Source: Symsagittifera roscoffensis (lineage: Eukaryota; Xenacoelomorpha; Acoela; Convolutidae). From it: a stretch of 64,000 bases of DNA. Shown piece by piece: positions 1 to 10,315 of this stretch. Numbering within the stretch: position 1 is the stretch's first letter; every line of letters starts with the position of its first letter. The DNA lies in assembly GCF_963678635.1 (NCBI RefSeq), contig NC_087065.1:46628381-46692380 (forward strand), given 5' to 3'. Position numbers and translations under genes: made by a program. The notes below the pieces were generated by a model. That model ran no database searches. It saw nothing but the letters and a program-made list of their open reading frames with translations, and was not told where the DNA came from.

Positions 1-44
1 TCCTGAGTTACACAGATTGCTCTTTGGTTTCTACTAAACAAGAT

Positions 45-1392
45 ATGTGAAATTCGACCAGAATGGTCAAAATGCAATTTCGCATTCGAATTTCTATTGG
101 AACAATTAACCGAGAAGATTGATGGTTTTTATGAATAAGTGACGTTAATTGAACGATCAGACAAATCGGGAAGGGTTAGTTTTGACTGACATGCTAATTT
201 TTAAATGTTCGATCTGGACGTGAAAGTCACGTAACTTTTTATTATTTTGCGCATACTGAAACTGCGAAATCAGAACGAGAGAAGTCTCAGTGACAACAAC
301 AACGAAAAAACGGCAGAAGAATGAGATAGTGATTAGAAATTGTCAGAAACCACTCCGAGTTGTAAGGATTGTTCCGCTAAAATTGTTACAAAGCAGTTCA
401 CAAGAATGAGGAAGGGTGTTGGGACGACGTGCCCAGCCTTCCGAGAAGAAATAAGAGCGTTGTGTGACATTCGACCAGAATGGTCAACAAGCAATTTCGC
501 ATTCGAATTTTTATTGGAACATCTAACTGGAAAGATTGATGGTTTTGATGAATTTGTGACGTTATTTAGACGATCAAACAAATCGGGAAGGGTTGATTCT
601 GACTGACATGCTAAGTTTCAAAATTTCGATTTGGACATTAACGCCATGTAACCTCTCTCATTATTTCGCACACACTGAAACGGCGAAATCACAACAACAG
701 AATTCGCAGAGAACAACAGTAGTCTCAGTGACAAAAACGACGAAACGGTACAAGATTGAAATTATGGTTACAAAAATTGTCAGAAACCACTCCGAGATGT
801 AACGATTGTGCCGCTACAATCGTTACCGAGCAGTTCACAAGAACCAGGAAGGGTGTTGGGACGACGTGTCCAGCCTTCCGAGAAGAAATAAGAGTGTTAT
901 TTCTCCTGATTCCAGAATCCGGAAGGGTCTCGGGATTGAAACATGAACTGTTTTATACAACTTTTTAGCTTCCCGGAATGTCTTGAGTTGAATTTAATTA
1001 ATACCAAATTCCATTTCAGATAATTAGAAGATAGGAACTAGGGAAAAGGGTTCATCCATCTTCGATGGAGATGATGATTTTTTTCTACTGAACAAAAACA
1101 ATAGTAATATAATATACAAGAAGTAGCCCTGTTTTTAGGAGTGACCTAGTGGTTTGGGGATACTGAGACTCAGCCTTGAGCTCACTATTTCTGCATATAA
1201 TTAAGTTAATTAGAGCGTTCTCATCAAACCCGGAAACAGTAACGTTTTTTTGGTCGACCCTATGTTAGAAAGACCACCACAAGAACTGGCTTTGGCAGAG
1301 ACGGTGAAAAACATGTAGAGCTGTGTTTAGAGGCTAGCCAGTCGTTTGAGAACCTAGCTTTATTTTCCGTCGATATGTACTTCCGGGCGAAT
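45..1392 (+). repeat. Left terminal-type direct repeat (candidate 5' LTR)
   Basis: This matches 28993-29870 in the same orientation at roughly 85-90 percent by eye. Shared landmarks include GACCAGAATGGTC, the run ending CAGCCTTCCGAGAAGAAATAA, AGTTAATTAGAGCGTTCT and TCGATATGTACTTCCGG. The left copy contains an internal duplication: the unit starting at 45 starts again at 461 (offset 417). The two flanking repeats are placed as LTRs would be, but TG...CA ends could not be fixed. Confidence 0.5.
340..606 (+). pseudogene. Short reading frame in the terminal repeat, left copy 1
   Basis: An 88-codon frame begins at a TTG and includes the residues SETTPSCKDCSAKIV and GTTCPAFREEIR. The same protein segment recurs at 776-968 and, with a proper ATG, at 29312-29488. 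Recurrence is expected because the DNA itself is repeated, so it does not prove a gene. No family was recognised. Confidence 0.15.
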
Positions 1393-1706
1393 ATTACATA
1401 GATGTTTTTATAGCGCTCCTGGGTGTTATTCTTTTTAACATCATGACCGGCAGAACCGTTAACAAACACTCCACGCCGAGCGGATGCTCATAATAAGGCC
1501 CTAACCACCGGGACTGAAGGGTAACGTTTGAGAACCTAGCTTTATTTTCCGTCGATATGTACTTCCGGGCGAATATTACATAGATGTTTTTATAGCGCTC
1601 CTGGGTGTTATTCTTTTTAACATCATGACCGGCAGAACCGTTAACAAACACTCCACGCCGAGCGGATGCTCATAATAAGGCCCTAACCACCGGGACTGAA
1701 GGGTAG
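1343..1706 (+). repeat. Tandem duplication, 182 bp x 2
   Basis: The segment from GTTTGAGAACCTAGC to GACTGAAGGGTA occurs twice head to tail with offset 182, and I see no differences between the units. It lies at the inner edge of the left terminal repeat. The right repeat carries only the first few dozen bases of the unit. Confidence 0.85.
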
Positions 1707-3540
1707 TTCGGAACGCGGGAGCCTTCCGGATTCCCGTGAATAGCTTTTTAACCTAATTAAGACCAAAATTTCACGAACCAGGAAGGGTGGGGGGATTCGC
1801 GGTCCCGTCATTTACTGAGTAGTATGTGACCAAAAACACTCAAAGATATACAAGAAACCAAACAAAAAGTAGAATAGTAACTTAAAAAAAAATGACCGAA
1901 AAAACCAAAAACAGTTAAAAAAAGTACAAAATCAGTAGAAATCATCACCCCAGACGAGATGTGATCCGACCCTCCCGTTTGTTGTTGTTAGATATATTGT
2001 TGTTACAGGCATTTATATCAGTCAGGATGCTTACGATCAAAGTTGTGGCCCGTTTGGGGTGCTTGTACTGTAGGGTTATTTGAGAATTTAAGCACGTTAA
2101 TGCTAATTTGCGCTCAATCCGGAATGGTCTCGGGATTAGGAAAGAAGACTGATCCGACAAGCAGTACAAGGAGCTACAAGAAGGGGCTCAAGCGCAACAA
2201 CAATCGACTATTGGGTATCGTTAACAAGTTTTGTATCCCTTTTGGTAAGAAAAGTAGGATATTATTCTGTGGGGGGCTCGACAGTGACTGCACTGTAGTG
2301 ACCCTTCACCGAACTGCGAATTTCCGTGTTAAGCACCTTAATTCGGGTATTGAACAAATCCGGAGGTGTCTGGTACTGGTATTACTAGTATTACTATTTA
2401 TACAGCCTATATTAATACTCCTATACCGTTTTCAGTGAAAAACACAGTAAGCAGACCGGTTTTTAGGGTCAAAATAGTGATATTTTGACCCCCCCCACAA
2501 ATCGCGATTTTTGAGATATCGATATTTTTTGAAACAAAAAAAGCACTAAAATAGTGAGTTACATCGTAACTGTACTAGTTAAATAGGTAGAACCGGTGAA
2601 GTTTAGTTCAGAAGTGGTTGGAACTAATTGAGTACCAAAAAACAAATTTTCTTGATTTTTGAAAAAACGAAACGATACAAAATAAGAAATTTTTTTGAAA
2701 CTTTTGAGTTACGACAGTAAAATTGTTGTTCGGATAACGTTCACTAGTTAATCGACAGGTTTTAAAACCCGTTTGGCGCTAACCTTTCGGGTTACAGTGA
2801 AGTCGAATTTAACGTGTTTGATTTAGTGGATTCATCAATCCGGAAGGGTCCAAATAGCATTGTTTTTGGCAAATTGTTTCAGCTGGAACCCTCTAGATTG
2901 TTTTTTTTTACATTAAACTAGAAAAGTATAGGGCTTTTGAGCTCGGATCAATAATTGTTAGGTCGAAAAGAACAGAATTGCAAAAGAAGTTATGCGGAAC
3001 CTATAAGAGAGAACTTTTTTTGATTTTAGAAAAAAGACGTTTTGGTTAATGACTTTGGAACAACTGGACAGATCCAGTTGATCTTGGTTTCATTAGATCT
3101 AAAATTAGGTGAGCTTACTCATAGAAACATCAATTGTTCAAAAATTAAGAGTGAAAATTTTTTAAGATTTGTTTTTAGCAAATTTGTTTTTAGCAAACTC
3201 ACTAATTCGGGAAGGTAGACCCTTCACGTTTTAAATTTTTTTTTCTGAAAGCCCTTACACCCCTACCAAAAAGTATTAACGGTTGAAAGAGGCAATTTTA
3301 CGCTGTTCTAGTCAAAAAGGGAAGGCTAAGGAAAACCAGAAAACCATAGTCGAGTCGAAACTAGGCTAGTTATAAGACCCTTCACAGTTAAGGTGAATTT
3401 TCAAGTAAGAGGCTGAGCATCGATCCGGAAGGGTCTAGGGACAAAAAATACACCCTTCCTAGTTAGTTCCAACAACATAATAGCATCGGAGAACGTATCA
3501 GGAAGGGTATCGGGTGAAATTTTTAAAAGTCTCTGACAAG
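1707..3540 (+). other. Non-coding leader with scattered TCCGGAAGGGT motifs
   Basis: No coding frame is supported. The stretch holds runs of A and T and several single copies of a motif close to AATCCGGAAGGGTC (about 1779, 2117, 2357, 2838, 3200, 3421, 3499). The motif also lies in the terminal repeats and forms the core of the minisatellite that follows. A 131-codon frame at 2043-2438 has no recognisable feature and was not called. Confidence 0.5.
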
Positions 3541-4062
3541 CTATTTTTACAAACCCGGAGGGGTCCCAATCCGGAAGGATCCCGATTTTGCCAATCCGGA
3601 GGGGTCTTAATTTGCCAATCCGGAAGGGTCCTAAATTTTCCAACCCGGAAAGGTCCCAAAATTGCCAATCCTGAGGGGTCCTTTGCCAATCTGGAAGGGT
3701 CCTATTTTTGCCAATCCGGAAGGGTCCTAGTTTTGCCAATCCGGAAGGGTCCCAAATTCGCCAATCCGGAGGGGACATAATTTTTCCAATCCGGAAGGGT
3801 CCAAATTTTGCCAATCCGGAAGGGTTCAAAATTCACCAATCCGGAACGGTCCCAATTTTGCCAGTTCGGAAGGGTCCCATTTTTGCCAATCCGGAAGGGT
3901 CCAAAATTCGCCAATACGGAGGGTACCTAATTTTGCCAATCTGGAAGGGTCCAACTTTTGCCAGTCCGGAAGGATGCCAAATTCGCCAATCCGGAAGGGT
4001 CCCAAGTTTGCCAATCCGGAAGGCTCCCAAATTCGACAATCCGGAGGGGTACCATTTTGTCA
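3541..4062 (+). repeat. 25-bp minisatellite, about 21 units, core CCAATCCGGAAGGGTCC
   Basis: About 21 head-to-tail units read close to AATCCGGAAGGGTCC followed by a T/A-rich segment and GCC. Most are exactly 25 bp, with a few of 21-24. Substitutions are scattered, so this is not a recent expansion. Because the unit lacks stops in most phases, open frames on both strands (repeating PSGLAKLGPFRIGK-like) are artefacts. The core CCGGAAG resembles the binding consensus of ETS-family factors, which is only a resemblance. Confidence 0.92.
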
Positions 4063-4806
4063 AAAATGTAAGTGGACATAAGAAAGTAAATAGTAAAAGG
4101 TACTAGGTTATTAGGAGATAGGCTAGGAAACAGTGACTGCATTGGTAACTTGCCTTTCATAAAAGACCAGAACAAAAAAACAGGTCTAAACGCGGATATT
4201 CGCGACACTAAATCTAAAGTGAACAAGAGTTTTAACTGATTTGTGTGGATTGAAATCCAAATCGTTTTTGGGAAAAGTGATTACCCTGAGGATTTTACTA
4301 GGTCTAGCTCGGGCAATTCGAAGGCAGATAGGTAACACAGGACTCGGTGGGTGCAATAGACGCCCACTTGAGAAAGTTACTGCCTTCAAATTTTGACTGT
4401 TTGGTGCAGAACCGAACAGGGAAAGCTCTTTCTTTAGAAACAAGTTCGACTATTACATTGCGACTAAAGAACAAAACACATACGTTTTTCATTGAAATTA
4501 TTCTTTTTTTTTTCATTTTTGGTTTTAAATCAATAATATCTGTGCTTGATTGGGTAGCGAGAACACTATCTTTTAAATAGATTGGTATCATCAGACTGTG
4601 ATAGCTTCATATCTTACAACTAATAATCGATTATTCAGAATAAATTGTACACACGCTGTACTGTGATAACATACAAGGATTCGTGGTCACTATTTAAGTA
4701 AAACTTCTGGAATTTGTTGTGTTGTGTTATTATTATCAGTGGTCAGACTACAAGGACACTAGCAATCGAATTGAGTGTATAGGCAGTAAGAAGTGATAAA
4801 TTGAAA
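4063..4806 (+). other. Non-coding stretch between minisatellite and gag
   Basis: AT-rich sequence without supported genes. It ends with a possible splice donor at 4786 and the gag ATG at 4807. Confidence 0.45.
4784..4791 (+). promoter_or_regulatory. Candidate 5' splice donor upstream of gag (GCA/GTAAGA)
   Basis: GCAGTAAGAA contains GTAAGA with A before the GT, a reasonable donor, 21 bp before the gag ATG. Retroviruses place the donor for subgenomic envelope RNA upstream of gag. It would pair with the acceptor at 20291. A second donor-like site, AACAAG/GTAAAG, lies at about 4951 inside gag. No transcript evidence is available. Confidence 0.3.
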
Positions 4807-6337
4807 ATGAGTCTAGACAAGTCAAGGATACCTAAACTAAGTGATAGCTCCAGGAAATTCAAACCAGAGAAACAGAGAAAAGCAATGAACGACGCTGGAC
4901 CGGAAGGGAGAATACAGAAAATTGGCGAGTGTACCTACTCCGGTAGAACAAGGTAAAGATTTTGCCACTTCCACGGGGACCCTGGACCGAGAAGAGATAT
5001 CGGAACCGTCCGACATCTCTACTGAAAATGTGGCGACTACAAGATCACCCACAGACAACCCCATGATGCTTGGCGTGACGGAGAAACCGGCAACGTCCTC
5101 ATCATTTTCAGAAAGAGTGAAGAACACTTTCGGAAATTCCTTTCCATTTACCATGGGAACGGGTACAGGCGATGAAGCAGAAACCCAGGAAGAAGAAGAG
5201 GACGATGACGAGCAAAATGACTTTGGATCTCAAGTCAGCCTCAATAGTTCGACTCAGGAGTATGACCTATACACCGATAGAGAAACTGGTACCATGGACG
5301 AATTTATTGTTGTGAGGACAATAAGCAAGACCACAAGCGGATCAGGCCAGTCAGGAGACTTTGGGAACATGACGAATTCGGAAATGCGGAATAGGAAGAA
5401 TAGAAATACATGGCTATGTAACGCACCTGCGGATCCAGAAGTGAAAAGACGTCGAGGCAGAGAATCAAGACCCGAGTCTCGACCAGCACCAAGGTACCTG
5501 GGACCGACAGGGTGACACCGCCACTTGTGACGTCCTCAGTGGATAACCGAGCATCAATTGAAGAAGGCTTGACCAACATAGTGGGCAGCACAGGAGAACA
5601 GAATGAACAGATGTCCTTAAGAATGAGTGAACTAGAAAGGGCAGTCCACGTCGAGAGAGAAAATCTCTGGGAAGAGATCAACCGCAACAGACAAAAAGTT
5701 AGTAGAAGCGAAAAACGCTTGAAGGAGAGAACGGATGAACGTTTATCTAAGAATTTTTCGCGAATGACGAGGGAAGCTGAGCAGAGAGAGTTACGATTGA
5801 GTGAGGACATGGAGAAGTTGAGAATTCAACAAGAGCAGACTCTTGGGACTCTTGACACGAAGATAGATGCGGTGATGGAGAGGCGAACTCAGGCTATCAT
5901 GGATAGGTTGGATGGGCTACTAGGCAGCAGAGGTCAAAAAATGGGGAATCGAACTCGAGAGAACCCAGCAGGGAGCCGAGAGTGAATTTCAAGAACAACC
6001 GAATAGGAGAAGGACATATGGATCCACTAGAGGAAGGGGCAGTTCATCAAGCTATGACACAGGGGACAATAGTACACGGGTCCCAAAACTCAGAGTAAGT
6101 TCAACTGGCAACATACCGACCTCAAACGAACGACCGACGCGAGATACACATGCGACTGGGAGATATGATTCCAGGAACAGGAGTCATGCGAATCAAGAAA
6201 GAAACAATCCCAGCGATTCGGACAGGAGGGAAAATCCAGAGCCCTTATCAGGGGGCAATGATACTCAGGCGGGGCATTCAAGAGACGCTAGATCAATTGC
6301 CACAGCCTTTGAACCTCTGAACAGGAAACATTCCTAA
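4807..6337 (+). pseudogene. gag, N-terminal part (frameshifted)
   Basis: The gene appears to start at ATG 4807 (MSLDKSRIPKLSDSS). Coding then moves through successive frames, 4807-4921, 4922-5515, 5512-5985 and 5984-6337, so at least three frameshifts have occurred. The N-terminal third is acidic and Ser/Thr-rich (EEEEDDDEQND near 5190). The section at 5600-5960 is strongly helical and charged, likely coiled coil (RNRQKVSRSEKRLKERTDERL region). The last part is Arg/Ser/Gly-rich (TRGRGSSSSYDTGD at about 6035). This composition fits an extended retroelement Gag N-terminus but has no diagnostic motif. Assignment rests on position just upstream of capsid and zinc knuckles. Confidence 0.5.
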
Positions 6338-6443
6338 CGAGGTTATCCAGAACCAATGAACGTAGTGAAAAGTCCAGAAGGGTTTTCAAGAAACCAAGAT
6401 GCTAAAAAGACGAATCTGATGGCTTTCTGATACCTGGATATAT

Positions 6444-6819
6444 GTGATGAAACTTCATTTTGAAGTAGAGGACTTGTCAGAAAGACAAGAATTCAGTGCT
6501 CTTACCAGCAACTTGGATGGGACAGCCCTAAACTGTGTGATGGCCAAAAAGCAATACCAGCGGGATACTGCTGAGAAAATTTTTGAAATCTTGTTAAATC
6601 GTTTTTGCTCAGGGGCAAGAATACAGAGCATTGATGCGCTTCGAGAAACGGAGACAACGTGAAGATGAGACAATAGACAAGTTTCTAGACAATTTCGAGA
6701 TGCTGAGAAGGCGTAGTCAACCAGATGAGTCAAACAGAAGGATGAACCTGGCAGTAGCCTCAAAATTCACCGATGGTGTGAAAAATGATGAGCTTCGAAC
6801 GATGTTAGCGACACATTAA
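6444..6819 (+). pseudogene. gag, capsid-like region
   Basis: Two overlapping frames (6444-6662 and 6631-6819) encode a typical retrotransposon Gag core. The pattern is LDGTALN followed by a helix, then FEKRRQREDETIDKFLDNFE and a LR...P. region, as in the Retrotrans_gag-type domain of Ty3/gypsy elements, where RQ...E.V..F...L is conserved. Gag forms the particle that holds the RNA genome. A frameshift lies near 6625, where RFCSGARIQSIDA departs from the expected course, and a TAA stops the frame at 6817. Confidence 0.65.
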
Positions 6820-7332
6820 ACACCACTCTCAACCAATGCGCCAACACCAGAGGAGTTGAGACTCAAGTCGAAAAAATATCTTTTGCTGAAGTTTCCATCG
6901 AGATCTGGCTATTACAAGAAAAATTATGGCAATTTTAACAACGGACCAGCAAACCCAGGAAACAATTGGTACAAACCAAGGGACGATATGGAAAAGAGAC
7001 GCTCTTGTGCAAATTGCAGTTTGACGGACCATAATGTGTCAGCATGCCCAACCTACAAATAGGGCATGAAAGCAATAGGCTTTAACCTCGAGATTGAAGA
7101 TGCGTCAGAGGTCGATCATGAAAACTTCATGAGAGGAGTTATTGAGAATTTCGGCCCCAGGTGTTTCTTCTGTAACTTGTAAGGTCATTTTAAATCGGAT
7201 TGTCCACAATTCTGGGATGCTGTGGCAGAAATCAAGCATCCAAGGCATGAGGAAGCTTTATCGGCTGTGAAAGCCAGCAAGGCTCGCCTGATGAGTGAAG
7301 CGTAAGCACGGAGAAAAAAAAACCGTAAGAGC
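6820..7332 (+). pseudogene. gag, nucleocapsid with two CCHC zinc knuckles
   Basis: This continues in the same frame as 6631-6819. The first knuckle is CANCSLTDHNVSAC (about 7012-7053), a clean CX2CX4HX4C motif that binds RNA. The second starts at 7162 as CFFC and continues GHFKSDC, but a TAA at 7180 falls inside it. Further in-frame stops are at 7060 (TAG) and 7303 (TAA). The part before knuckle 1 is Gly/Asn/Tyr/Lys-rich, as is common in nucleocapsids. The motifs are diagnostic for Gag, and the stops mark it as dead. Confidence 0.75.
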
Positions 7333-8412
7333 TTGGCAACGAAGAAGATGCAGGCGGTAACGGAAGAGATACGTGAACCGGAACCGGTGACTGCGGCGGA
7401 TGACTTCAAGATCGACTATAGGGCAGCCGCGAGGGATGCTCTAAATAGAGTCCAGGAGGAATTGGTGACAAAGGAGATCGAACAAAAGGTGAAGCTCGAA
7501 CTAGAAAATAAGAAAATTCAGGAAAAGCTAAACGCCTTCGAGGTATTAGCAGTCGAAGAAACGAAGGCACCAAGAAGTTTGAGCATGAAACTAAATGTGA
7601 TCTCTAGGCAGACGTTCGTAATGGTGCCACAAGGAAGCAGAATACAGTCAATAATTTCAGTTGCGGGGCATCAGGTGATCAGGAACCTAAGTGAACCCTC
7701 AGAGTTTACTATGAGGCATTTAGAGACATATGCAGAATATCTGAGACAGGTTGAACCACGCACTGAGTCGTGGGGTGTACGAGCGTTGTTGACGACGGGT
7801 GGCCCTCGAAAGAAGAAACTCCACGGGCGTTACGTGGAAGTCTATGGACCTTATCAAGTGATGTTGAACGTTGATGGTATAAGTATCTACATTAAGACCT
7901 ACGTCACAACAGATAGCCACCAAATGGGGCAAATCTATTTGGGACAGGAAGAACTTAAGGTGCGCAGAAGTGGCCATGACGCGATGAACGAGCAGGATGC
8001 AGTACACATAGGGTATGAGGCAGATGTGACTGCACATCTGCTAGATACTAATGCGAAGAAAATTGGAGTAACAAGACTGCTGGATACAGGAGCAGTGGTA
8101 AGCGTGATGCCAATAAAAACATGGGAAAGCATGGGCTTCACGAGGGAAGATCTAATTCCAACGAACCTCAGATTGGCGGCCGCCAACCGCTGAGCATTCC
8201 AGGTGGCCGGAAGGACACCAATAACGGTCCTTCACGTGGGAGGACGCGATCTTTGAATGAATTTCCTGGTGGTTGAGAATTTAGACGACTCACACCAATT
8301 CATCCTGGGCCGTGATTTTGTCATGAACTTCGACGTGATGATTGACTTGAACAACGGTCTAATAAGGATTAGAAACCCGGATCGGAAGTATGTTAAGAAA
8401 CCAATTAATTGA
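7333..8412 (+). pseudogene. Retropepsin-like aspartic protease region
   Basis: A 286-codon open frame (7333-8193) continues in the same frame past TGA codons at 8191, 8254 and 8410. The first 80 residues are charged and helical (EELVTKEIEQKVKLELENKK). The active site LLDTGAVVSVMP lies at about 8079-8114, the D-T/S-G triad of retroviral proteases, which act as dimers to cleave Gag-Pol. Further on FILGRDFVMNFDVMID matches the conserved ILGxDF...ID flap-end motif of gypsy proteases (about 8300-8350). The triad itself is intact. This domain is absent from the second copy, because the internal duplication begins just after it. Confidence 0.8.
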
Positions 8413-9183
8413 ATAATAACAGCTGAAAACAAGGTATCAATCTTTTTAGATAGAAAGCTAAAACTACAGCCGGAACAAGCTGTAGTAGCAATTTTTAGAA
8501 TGAGAAAATTAAATTCGTTAAGTTATAGTACACAGGTTTGTTTGGTACCCAACCCAAATAGTCAAAGCTTGGTGATTTCATGCCGGAGCTTTTCCATAAC
8601 ACAAAACGGGCTGTGTACCAGTGTGTTGTTGAACACACTGGACACCACGGTTACGATCCAGCGTGGAAAGAAACTTGGTTACGCTTTGCCGATGAAAACC
8701 GACTATGAGAAGACACAAAACTTGAAGAGATGTAGTGTGAAAGACTGCCCGAATCATGCTGATAAAGATAAAATATTAAAGAGAATGGATGAATTTAAAT
8801 CTATTAATAAACTGTTTTCAATGAAATCCGAGACGGATGACGGCTTGTCGAGCTGCTCGAATTTTGCGGAACGCCCCTCGTCATGTGAACTAGAATCCGA
8901 CAAACCGGTTTTGCCGGAGATAGAACACTTGAGAGGAAAAATAGCTGAGGGAGACTTTGAATCATTGAGGGCTGTTCTAAATCGGAATGCGGACGTACTT
9001 TCAAAACATAAGGCGGACATCGGCTGCTGCAACTTTGTCGAACACGAAATGGAATTAGAGGACGGCGCCATACCTCATAGGGAAGGCGCAAGGCGAATGA
9101 CGCCTCATAAATTGGAAGCGTGCCGAGCGGAAATAGAAATGTTGCTCGAATACGACATGATAGAGCCCTCGAAATTGACTTGA
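8413..9183 (+). pseudogene. Pol connector between protease and RT, copy 1
   Basis: The frame of the protease continues through this segment (open at 8500-9183). It encodes the spacer found in gypsy Pol before RT: LQPEQAVVAIFRM (the stretch that meets the P-loop-like LGY segment GKKLGYALPM), then a helical acidic part, then CCNFVEHEMELEDGA and RRMTPHKLEA, which resemble the xHxIxxxxxxPxxxxxRR...P...E consensus before RT. It ends at TGA 9181, which is also present in copy 2. No frameshift occurs from 6631 to here, only stop codons. Confidence 0.65.
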
Positions 9184-9763
9184 GCTTGCGGGGTGATCAT
9201 GGCCAAGAAGAAGGGGGCAGCTTACGTTCTGTTGCGACTTTCGTTACTTGAACGCAGTGACAAAAAAAAGATGCGTACCGGATACCGCGAATAGACGAGA
9301 GCCTCTCAAAACTTGGTGACGCCAAGTTCTAAGTCACACTGGATTGGGTTCTGGCTTCTGGCAGGTCCCTCTGCGGAAGAATGACAGAGAAAAGACCGGA
9401 TTCGCATTTGATTTGGGGTTGTACCAGTTCAAGAGGATGCCCTTCGGCTTGTGCAACGCCACGGCCACTTTTCAAAGACTGATGGCTCAGGCTTTGACCA
9501 GAGTGAGGAAGAAGTACGGGAACCTTGTGATGTGTTACGAGGATGACGTGGTCATAGCAACATCCACCTTGGAAGACCACATTGATCAGCTCGATGAGAT
9601 CTTTGGCTGCATGAAAAGAGCAGGCTTGAAATGCAAACCATCGAAATTTGAAATCCTTAGGGATTCAATCAAAAATCTGGGAAGAATGGTGGATCCCAGA
9701 ACGGACACACAACTTATGAGCTTCCTAGGGTTTGCCAATTGTTACCGTGAGTTCATAAAATGA
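9184..9763 (+). pseudogene. Reverse transcriptase, copy 1
   Basis: RT copies the RNA genome into DNA. Motifs seen are GVIMAKKKG, FGLCNATATFQRLMAQAL (palm, FG.CNAP.TFQR type) and the active-site box CYEDDVVIAT at 9533-9562. The box is YEDD where gypsy RTs have YVDD or YLDD, and the same change is in copy 2. The N-terminal fingers are frameshifted after 9215, a TAA interrupts at 9332, and about 55 bp present in copy 2 (15703-15768) is missing near 9691. These breaks make it inactive. Confidence 0.8.
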
Positions 9764-10315
9764 TATGCAGACAAGGTGTATCCCATGCAGAAGCTGATGC
9801 GCAACAAAGGAAAGAAGTTCGATTTGAACGAAGAAGCTCAGGCTGCCTTCGAGAACATAAAGATGGAACTGTGCGAAGCGCCAGTGCTAGGCGTGCCTAC
9901 AGAGACGGGCATGTAAGTTCGTGACACGGACGCGTCAGTAGTAGCCATCGCAAGAATACTGCATAAGGAGCAGGAATGGAATTGAAGAACATTTCTCCGT
10001 CCCATTGCATATGGCAGTAAAGTTTTGAGTGACACTGAAATGAAGTATGGTGGACCAAAGGAAGAATTTTTTTTCAGTGGTCACATTCGTGGAGAAGTAC
10101 CGCGCATACTTAGGGAGCGCTCCGTTTAGGTTACGCGTGGACAATAGAGCGTTATCCTGGTTGAAGACGTACTCGATGGATCAGAGCTATTTTGGTCAGT
10201 TTGTAGTCAGATTAGATGGCTACCACATGATAATCGAGCACAGGATGCGTGACAAACACCAGAATACTGACAGCCTCAGCAGGAACAATGAGTTTTATGA
10301 AAGACTAGAACAGAA
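9764..10315 (+). pseudogene. RNase H domain of Pol, copy 1
   Basis: RNase H removes RNA from the RNA-DNA hybrid. The segment DTDASVVAI (about 9923) supplies the first catalytic Asp, KYGGPKEEF (about 10045) the Glu region, and FRLRVDNRALSWL (about 10129) the second Asp in the family's TDHxALxWL position. RMRDKHQNTDSLSRN (about 10243) matches the conserved G..N..AD.LSR end of the domain. Stops are at 9761 (TGA), 9914 (TAA) and about 9983 (TGA), and a frame change occurs in a T8 run at 10067-10074. All of these are shared with copy 2. Confidence 0.8.

Noticed and set aside
1139-1180. tRNA-derived SINE-like box A (GTGACCTAGTGGTTTGGGG), also at 29636
   Set aside because: It departs from the box A consensus and no box B follows.
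2043-2438. 131-codon frame with hydrophobic C-terminus
   Set aside because: It lies in non-coding leader, includes the repeated CCGGAA motif and has no protein-like conservation.
3541-4062. CRISPR-like array
   Set aside because: The units are contiguous 25-bp tandem repeats without unique spacers, and the context is a eukaryotic retroelement.
3401-4226. Several overlapping open frames on both strands with repeating PSGLAKLGPFRIGK-like peptides
   Set aside because: They are translations of the 25-bp minisatellite, whose units lack stops in most phases on both strands.
6631-9183. Reassigned stop codons (alternative genetic code) to explain in-frame stops
   Set aside because: TAA, TAG and TGA all occur at unrelated residues, and frameshifts elsewhere show ordinary decay.
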